DNA from: Epiperipatus broadwayi
Taxonomy: Eukaryota; Onychophora; Udeonychophora; Euonychophora; Peripatidae
Direction: 5' to 3'
Assembly (NCBI GenBank): GCA_028023455.1
Contig: JAQFVV010000208.1
Span: forward strand, 248,001 to 312,000
DNA: 64,000 nt
In this document: in pieces, positions 56,645 through 64,000 of the stretch
How the letters are laid out: the number at the start of each line of letters is the position of its first letter
Numbering within the stretch: position 1 is the stretch's first letter
The notes under the pieces: generated by a model
The model's input: only the letters and a program-made list of their open reading frames with translations
What the model was told of the DNA's origin: nothing
Database searches by the model: none
Translations under genes and position numbers: made by a program

Positions 56645-57060
56645 AAATAACCAATTTTAAGTAGTATCTTCTATCACTGTATACCAATGAAGAAAATCTA
56701 CATTAATATATTGGAACAGTTTTCCAAATGAAGAATCCTAAACATTGCAAAAATTAAACTTGAAAGTCTAGAAAATAAAAACTGCATCTATTAAATAAAA
56801 TGTGAATGTGGTAAGACATATATTGTAGAAACTAGCTGAATCATTGATAAATGATTAAAGTAATATAAAGTTGTGATTAGAGCTGAAAAATACAAATGTA
56901 TAAAATAGAAAATTATGTAAGTAGCAATAAGCATATATTCAACTGAGAAAAGAAAAGAATACTTGATAAATATGAAAAAACTAAAAACAAAAATTTTTAA
57001 GCTCCATGCATAACAATGGCAAATAATCGCATAAGTCACATTGCTTTAAAAAGGTAGAGA
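56645..57060 (+). mobile_element. Penelope-like element, GIY-YIG endonuclease remnant
   Basis: LESLENKNCIY then IKCECGKTYIVETS (56786-56835) is the CxxCGKxYIGET signature with Gly to Val. It is followed by IIDK-LK-YKVVIRAEKYK in the same frame with stops. Collinear with 53195-53690 and likewise followed by a family C unit. Confidence 0.65.
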
Positions 57061-57099
57061 AATTATGAGTACACTAACAAGATAAGTATATACACAATT

Positions 57100-57292
57100 T
57101 CTAAGGACTCCTTGTCTTTAAAAAATAGCCCTATTAATTAGAGCATAATCTTAAATTCATTTAAGTAGAAGTTACTTATTCACTTCCTATGCTAGAACTG
57201 TCATTGATTGGGCTAACAACACCCAAAGAAGAGAGAAGAAGAATTCCACTCAAAAAATTGTGTTATAAATTAACCTATGTATTGTTAAACTA
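57100..57292 (+). repeat. Family C unit as 3' tail of the second Penelope remnant
   Basis: A decayed head (AATAGCCCTATTAATTAGAGC), GGGCTAACAACACCCAAAGAAGAGAGAAGAAGAATTCCACTC cut into recognisable parts, and AAAAATTGTGTTATAAATTA match the family C order. The ribozyme core is destroyed. It shows for a second time that family C forms the PLE 3' region. Confidence 0.5.
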
Positions 57293-60200
57293 AATGTTGA
57301 ATCTATTATAAAAATTAATCAAGATTGATTTTTCCAAAAAATATTTAATGATAACAAGATGCTGGATATAATCCAACAGATAATTATGATAATAAACACA
57401 TAAATTATTAGAATAACACTTTATTTTGTATTCCTCATAAGAGCAAATATGTGTTTTTTAAGAACAGTTTTGGAATTTAATTGCTCAATTGAATAATGTT
57501 TTTATTACATTCACTAAATTAGCTATAGACATTCCTCTGTTATTTTACAAATTTATCCATTATATATCAGCAATGTTCTTTCTCATTGTTCAATGTTTCC
57601 TGAAAACAAATTGTACAACTCAAGCTTACTTTCAATGTAAGGCTCTAACATTTATTATTATAATTTTAACTACATGTAATGTAAGACATAAACTATGATA
57701 CTTTGCACATAATATCAAAAAAAAAAATTACTATACTGTTGTTTTCATTGAATCCAATCAAATTATATACCCTCCTTCTTTTCTTTTTAAAAACTTTATT
57801 ATTTCTCATCAACCATACATACATATTCACATCTTTAAAGACCCAAAGTTTTGACCACTTTTTTCTGTAGTCATTTTCAAGGATCTATAAACTTACATAT
57901 TTATATCATTATTATTACAAATAAAATTAATATATAAAAATGTATGTACCCTTTATATAAAGAACAATAACATTTCCCTTTCATCTATCCATACATCTTT
58001 TATATATATTACATTTTGTAATCCACATTTACTTTTTTTCTCTCCAAACTTTTGCCTTTTGTTTACATACACATTACTTTATTTATATATATATAATATC
58101 AATAATTTTCTTTCTTTTTTATATTCTTAACCAATTACTTTAAAACAATATCCTTTTTACTTTTTTATTTTAATCTATCTTTTATATAATTCATCCTATT
58201 TAAGACAGGTTTTTTTCTCTTTATATATAAACTTTCTTTTATCATTCTATCTTTATACAATTTTATTTTTTCTAACATTCTTATCTTAAAATCTATGTGT
58301 CCAAATTCTTTACTATGTATATTAATATTTAAATTTCAATCATTCAAATGTTGTTTTAACCTTGTTCTTAACTTTTTTATGGTGTAGAAATATAATTTGA
58401 TTTCTTTCATTATGTAAAGCATAAATTAGTGTTTTAAATTAAATAAATTAAAAAATAACAAACAAATATAGTCTTCTATTTTAAAAATAGCCCATTAATT
58501 TCAAAATATATACAACAAACCACACACAAACTTCTTTATAAATCTTGACCTATCCATGAACTATTATAATATCCAAAAGTATATTCCAACATTTTGATTA
58601 CATTATTTTATAATCTTTATCAAGCCTATAAAAACTATAAAAAATATACTCAAAATTTTGGAGTATATTTTTATACATTGTAATACTTTATAAATAAATC
58701 AAGATTTATACAGAAGTTTGTGTGTTATTTGTTATTCATATATTGTTTCAAATTAATTAGTATAATTTCATCAGCACAGTTACTGATTCTCAAAGCTATT
58801 CTTATCTCATTTCATATCACTTAAGTTTCTTTTAAATAAGATGCTTCATTGCAAATACTTTTGTTGCTGCCTTTATATAACTTGTTGTGTTCCTTTTACA
58901 TCCATTGACTTGTAATCTGTTCCTTGACATTTTTAACAAACTTACTGATCTGCTGAAATCCTACTATCATTTCACTGCACACTCTTGAAACCCTATTTCC
59001 CAGATGTCTTTATTCATATCAGATTGTAATAATGAAACCTTATTTAATTCTTATTATAAATCTCTGAAAAATAGGTTTTGCTTTTTCACATTTTTCCTCA
59101 TTTCAACAGTTTTTCAAATCTTGTTATAACATTTCTGATCATATTTCAAGATGCTTTCAGTATTGCTATTAAGTTCTTATAAAAAATCTTTATTCTTTTA
59201 ATTTTGATTTCTTTGCTATTCTGCTAATTACATTTTAATTTTCTCTTTGATTGAGTTTTTAAACACTGCTTTAAATACTAGAATGACTAATTTAAAATGT
59301 ATGAATTCATTGTGTAATCTAAAATCTCTTAGTGTTCATTTTTATTGGCATGTCTTTTATTTTTTTGTGAACTTTTATTTCTGTTTTCAATTTCTTATTG
59401 GGTTTAAAGAAGAGTGGTGTAGAGGATACATAACTATTTTTTATTTGGTAATTTTAAAAAAAGCAGTTTTGGAAATTTGGATTTTTCTTTCATCTTTAAA
59501 CATTTTTTAAATGTCATTTTTCTTTTTAAAAGTGAAGGCGATAGAGAACTGTAGTCTGAACTTAAGATTTTCATTACTAATTACTATTAATAAATTTATA
59601 AATTTTGTGTGTAGTCTAAAATCTCTTAATTTTAGCTTTCATTGATAGGTCTTTTTTTATGAATATTTATTTTTCATAAATTCAATGTGAGTTTTTACAA
59701 AAAGCCAAAGATAAAAAAGAAAACAGCATTTTCCCACCCTTCATGTGCTGCAAAAAGAAATTTTTTTTATTTCATTGGAAATTACTTTAAAATAAACATT
59801 GTGTTGATCATATTGTTTATTTTAAATATTTTCATTTGAAAAAGTGTTCATTTAAATTGTTGTATTATTTTTTGGTTTTAATTTTTAAAAAAATTAAGAA
59901 TCAAATCACTAAAAAAGAAGTTTTTGTTTTAAGCTTCTTTTTTGATAATTTTGTTGGTATTTCAAAGCCAGCCAGTTCATTTTCATTTGGAGTGTTTGAT
60001 TGGATTTGTATTGAATTCAGTTGCATCTAAGTTCGCAAAGCAGTTCATCTTTCCCCCTACTTTTCTTCCCTCTTGTTTAAAAAGTCAGTAAGAAAGAAGA
60101 AATTTAAAAAATTTTAAAACAATAATAAAACTTCTAAAACAAATTTGTCAATTACAAATCAAGAGGTTGTTTAAGTTAGTTAAGATTATACATGCAATAC

Positions 60201-60455
60201 ACCCTTACCACCACCACCCTTCTCTCTCTTCCCTTACTTTTTAAATAGCCAATATAAAAAAATACAAATTTTTAAAGAAAATTATAATAAAAATTTCAAA
60301 ACAACTCTGTCAATTATAACTCAAAAGTAAATTGTTTAAAATTCTAAATCAGTTAATTTTGTAAATCAGTGCTTAAGGACAAGAAATCCAAAGAAACTTT
60401 GAAAACTTATAATTGACATTTTTTAAAAATTGAAAAAACAAATACTATTAAAGGT
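57293..60455. other. Unassigned A+T-rich sequence; imperfect inverted repeat at 58450-58735
   Basis: No gene. CACACAAACTTCTTTATAAA (58523) pairs with an inverted TTTATACAGAAGTTTGTGTG (58705), with outer AAATAACAAAC/GTTATTTGTTATT; it may be a degraded foldback. The remaining 2.8 kb shows only A+T-rich noise. Confidence 0.45.
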
Positions 60456-61418
60456 CTCTAGAGGATAGTCATTAGCTCTACCATCTATTGCAGTAGGTCA
60501 AATCCTAGGCTAAATCAGAAATAATTCAAAACTAGGATTATATTAACTTCCCAGATCATGTTCTGAACCTTAATAATGAACTAACTGCTTAAATTAATCA
60601 GGCACTAGAAGTATTTGGTCTTCATATATGGTAACAGTCACCATCAGGAAGATTTTGGTACCTTTTGTTGTCAATCAGAGTGGTGTTCATTGACAAATGT
60701 TAAATTATTACAACACGCATTATGCCATCCTCACAATTTCACAGACCAATAATTGTCATATTACTCATCTACATAATAGGTTTAACACTACAACGGATTT
60801 TGAACAACAAAGCCACAAATAAACTAGTAATCTGGCAAATATTTAGAATGAAAAGCTTTTAAAACAGTGTAAATATAAAAGAAGCATGCTAGACTTAAGA
60901 CAAAAGCACATATTATAACTAATATTATCAAACGTAAATAATATCAATATACAGCTATCGAAACAATTAAAATTATTAATCACAGAATTCGAACAGCAAA
61001 GAATAATTGTTTTTATTTTTGCTGGATCTTACTGCAAATAAATTAAACTTTAATATCTACAAAAGGAAAAGAAAAGATAATGTAACAAAAGTAGATAAAA
61101 CTTGGATCCTATTTATCTTTAATTGGATAATTTACCTGGAGTAGGTCACTTCTCCATAACATGTGGCACATGTGTATTTGAGAGAAAGAAATGTTCTAGA
61201 TTCATCCCACCTTTTAAAGCATTTATATATTTATTTATTTATTTAGATATAGATATTTTTACTGATGTCTCATTTCTATTATTTTTCGGTTCGCTCATTT
61301 CGATTTTTTTTTGTGTGACTTTTATCCCTTCATATATTCTTCCACCAAATGATAAGTAATTCCATCAGACTTTATATTAATTCCAAGATATAATTTCAAT
61401 TATCAAGATTCTACCAAC
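60456..61418. other. Unassigned; weak tRNA-like stretch at 60460-60525
   Basis: AGTCATTAGCTCTACC followed by GTAGGTCAAATCCTAGG has A- and B-box flavour without a cloverleaf. Otherwise nothing recognised. A 78-codon frame at 61123-61359 has no domain. Confidence 0.3.
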
Positions 61419-61670
61419 GCAAGATCTTCTTTTTTGTTTCAGTGATGAAAGTTTAATTCATCAAAAAAAGGGTACAAATACAGTTAAATAAAAGGTTTAC
61501 AAAGAATGGTAAAAATTAAATTCAGGAGCAATATGGTGAAAGGATACATATGAAAAGGGATGTGGAAAGGATGTGTATTAAACATTAAAGACAAATGAAT
61601 GTTACAATTAGACAGAGACCCCAGTGGCGCAATTGGTTAGCGCATGGTACTTATAAGCAAGATCTTCTTT
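61419..61670 (+). mobile_element. Retroposed insert ending in a tRNA-Ile half, 14-bp TSD
   Basis: GCAAGATCTTCTTT occurs at 61419-61432 and 61657-61670 and brackets 224 bp. The insert ends on the plus strand with a tRNA-Ile-like 5' half that stops just after the anticodon, exactly at the second TSD copy. The rest of the insert is A+T-rich and unrecognised; there is no poly-A tail. Confidence 0.55.
61617..61656 (+). pseudogene. 5' half of a tRNA-Ile(UAU)-like sequence
   Basis: CCCCAGTGGCGCAATTGGTT, AGCGCATGGTACTTATAA: acceptor 5' strand, D arm with a good A box, and an anticodon arm with UAU are preserved as in nuclear tRNA-Ile(UAU). No T arm or 3' acceptor strand follows, so it cannot be a tRNA gene. 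Confidence 0.65.
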
Positions 61671-62924
61671 CTGGATGTTCATCTAGAATCTACAATCAAA
61701 AAATGTGGCATAAAAATGGACTTATTATAAGATTCAAAACATTTTTTACCAGATCTAACAGCAAAGCCATCAGGATTTTATCTGTTTGCACACATCCAAA
61801 ATCTCATCATCAAATTCAACAAATCCCATTGTCATTGTTTTTATCTGCTTTATACATATAATTTAACAACTGATTTATGAAAATGTGGACAAAAATAAAC
61901 CATAAACCACATATTCAATGATTGTTAAATCTATTGTTACAGTGGCAGAATAGAAGAGCTTAACAAAGCTACTAATAGTTCCATATTCTGATTGGAATCT
62001 CTAAAGGTTTCTTTATGATATATTGTTAAAAGTTAGAAAATAGTCGCTTTATAATATATTTTTAGAGAAATCAAAAAATTGTACATGGATAACTTCAAAC
62101 ACAGATGGAGTTTACCCAAATATTCTATACTGAATCAATAGAGTATGACCGTATAAAATAATATAATAAAAGTATAATATATAAACTATTTTAAAATTGG
62201 ATAATAATTTTTAGATAAATTGGAGCTTCGTAACATTCAGTGTTCAATTCGGGCTTATTATTACAGAATATCTTTTTATAGATGGCAAATAAATATATGA
62301 TTGTACAAGTATGACCAATTATTTATATGTGTGTGTGTGAGAGAGAGAGAAATGACCTAAATTACTAATAATAGTTTAAAAATAAACTATTAATCAAATC
62401 TAAATTCTACAGTGTTTTTGAATAACATGATTGATATATTTGAACGTTGAACTTCAATAGTAGTGAACAAAATTATCTAAATATCATTTTTTATCTTTTA
62501 AACTGTGATTTTTTATCATTACCTTTGTTATTATCAACATCATAACTATTAAAACATTTAAAACCTGTGAATTATCTAAAACATTTTTTATATAAGCGGA
62601 CTTAAAAAATTCTAATTGTCTAGCATGTGCGCTAATGGCGATAATTCACATTAAAGATTCTCGTATTGCATCAACAAATCATTTTGCTTTATTTACCACA
62701 TTAGAAAGCATATAAATAAATAAATACAGTTATTAGTAAGACTAAAATAGATCTAAAATACGATGGCAGCATTTAAGACTTAAATTAGAGAGGTTACGAA
62801 CCTATTTACTGAGTGTCAGAAGTTAGCCAAAACAATTTTATAAATAAGTATATTTTAAAATAATCTGATTATATTCTGAAATTCGCATAACATCAGTAAA
62901 AACTTATTTGTATAAGATTATACA
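61671..62924. other. Unassigned; TG/GA microsatellite at 62326-62352
   Basis: No gene recognised. (TG)n passes directly into (GA)n near 62340. Confidence 0.5.
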
Positions 62925-63240
62925 TATAAAAAAGCAGCCATCTATTCTACTGTCATCTTTAATAATCTTGGACTAAAATTATTAAAAAAAGCAGCTCTCT
63001 TGTTTGATTTAGATTATAAATAATAGTCTAGCGCCATCTATAGTAATCTTGAGTTGAGATTATTAATTAACAAGAGCAGCTCACTACTGTAGTGCTATAT
63101 ATAGCAAGCTTGAATTAAAATTGTAAATAAGAGCAACTCTACTCTAGCGTCATCTATAATGACGATTGAATTAAGGTTATAAATAGTATTTCTCTTCTCT
63201 AATGTCATGTTAGTGATGTTCAAATTCATCTCCAGACTGA
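62925..63240. repeat. Degenerate tandem repeat of about 60-65 bp, 4-5 copies
   Basis: A unit built of AGCAGCTCT, CTAGCGCCATCTATAGTAATC, TTGAGTTxAxATTATxAAT recurs from about 62934 to 63220 with heavy divergence, most clearly at 63030, 63092 and 63145. Confidence 0.65.
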
Positions 63241-63548
63241 TTTTTCGTGTTTATTTAACTCCACTACCATCCAAATAATTATTGATTACTCACGTTTATT
63301 ATAAATAGCTCTAGACCATATAGCTGCTTTTGTTTATGTTGCATAAGATTAATAGTCACGTAAGTCATCTGATACGTAAAATAATAGCAAATCTGGAGTT
63401 TCTCCGGATTTTATTTTTCACAGTTGAAGAATTGCGTCTTAATATTAAAACTAATGCCTATAAATATTCATTACTAACATTACAAGTGTGTGCTTGGAAC
63501 AAAAGTGAACTGTTTTTGAAATCATGTAAATTTAAGTCAAAAACTAAT

Positions 63549-63894
63549 TAATGTTAACTTACTATGTTATTCTTCTTCACTTTCTTTGCATATCTTCATA
63601 TAATCATATATATTACTTATAATACTTCATTCATATACACTTTAATGCAAATAATTTTCTTAACCTTCTTTATTTTCTCACAGTTTCGACTGTCCAGCAG
63701 TCTTGTCAGAACTATATCTTCTCTACAGTTTTAACAAAGTTAAAACTGTAAGGAAGATAACTGTAAGGAAGATATAGCTCTGACGAAGACTGCTGGACAG
63801 TCAAAACTATGAGAAAATAAAGAAGGTTAAGAAAATTATTTGCATTAAAGTGTATATGAATGAAGTATTATAAGTAATATATAATGTTAACTTA
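63549..63894. mobile_element. Foldback element, family D, with 13-bp TSD and hammerhead-like motif
   Basis: TAATGTTAACTTA at 63549-63561 and 63882-63894 brackets a 320-bp insert, of which 63607-63883 is a near-perfect inverted repeat (arms about 115 nt). In both arms CUGACxAAGACUG-CUGGA-CAGUC-xAAAC appears: the plus arm keeps CUGACGA (63780) but has AAAAC, the minus arm keeps GAAAC but has CUGACAA. No NUH triplet pairs cleanly downstream, so self-cleavage is doubtful. The design follows families A-C. Confidence 0.65.
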
Positions 63895-64000
63895 TTTTGG
63901 TTGTATTATGAGACAGTATAATTTAGTAAAAAAAAGAGTATATAATGCATTGAAATATTGAATTCTCAATAACAAAGAGCTTTATCAAGAGTGATTGGAA

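Noticed and set aside
1-64000. Assigning the window to a named phylum or species
   Set aside because: The repeat types and kinase family occur across many invertebrate groups; without database comparison a name would be a guess.

Overview
The window reads as nuclear DNA of an invertebrate animal with a large, repeat-rich, strongly A+T-biased genome (roughly 70-75% A+T by eye). The evidence is standard-code genes with eukaryotic start contexts, very long gene-free stretches, and debris of animal-type transposons: RTE-like, CR1/Nimb-like and Tx1/L1-like LINEs, Penelope-like elements (PLEs) with GIY-YIG endonuclease remnants, hAT DNA transposons, tRNA-derived SINEs and foldback elements. I cannot place the species or phylum from the sequence alone.

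Only two genes look alive. At 11451-12563 and 33145-34254 there are two uninterrupted, same-strand, intronless paralogues of the choline/ethanolamine kinase family (370 and 369 aa). They align without a gap, with about 68% identity counted by hand. Both keep the catalytic H-x-D-x(4)-N and DFE motifs. Both have lost the two tryptophans that normally line the choline pocket (positions 325 and 328), so the substrate may differ from choline. About 20.6 kb of dead repeats separates them.

Layout. 1-10.5 kb: RTE and CR1/Nimb-like LINE ends, tandem repeats, a tRNA-Gly SINE with a 13-bp target-site duplication (TSD), foldbacks, and an inverted cluster of hammerhead-bearing repeats (family A). 10.5-13.3 kb: kinase gene 1 and flanks. 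13.3-16.1 kb: family A pieces around a Tx1-like LINE, then a CR1/Nimb-like LINE. 16.8-17.6 kb: two foldbacks, one of hammerhead family B. 20-25.7 kb: hAT end, LINE copy, a long degenerate RTE copy, and a possible jockey/CR1 fragment. 26.6-28.6 kb: tandem repeats. 29.2-30.8 kb: three copies of family C (tRNA-like head plus hammerhead-like tail) and a complete non-autonomous hAT element with an 8-bp TSD. 31-34.3 kb: RTE fragment and kinase gene 2. 36.8-38.1 kb: RTE on the minus strand. 39 kb: family B foldback with the best family B hammerhead. 49.8-50.6 kb: a complete family A element with a 13-bp TSD and two hammerheads 454 nt apart. 52.9-57.3 kb: three Penelope endonuclease remnants, two of them followed by family C tails. 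61-64 kb: a tRNA-Ile half inside a TSD, and a terminal foldback (family D) with a 13-bp TSD.

The most interesting system is a set of at least three, perhaps five, small repeat families. Each carries a hammerhead-type core (CUGANGA ... GAAA ... short stem III ... NUH), and several also carry Pol III B-box-like sequence. Family C lies directly behind Penelope endonuclease remnants. They look like PLE terminal repeats, or retrozyme/SINE-like riders of PLEs, that combine Pol III promoter-like boxes with self-cleaving RNA.
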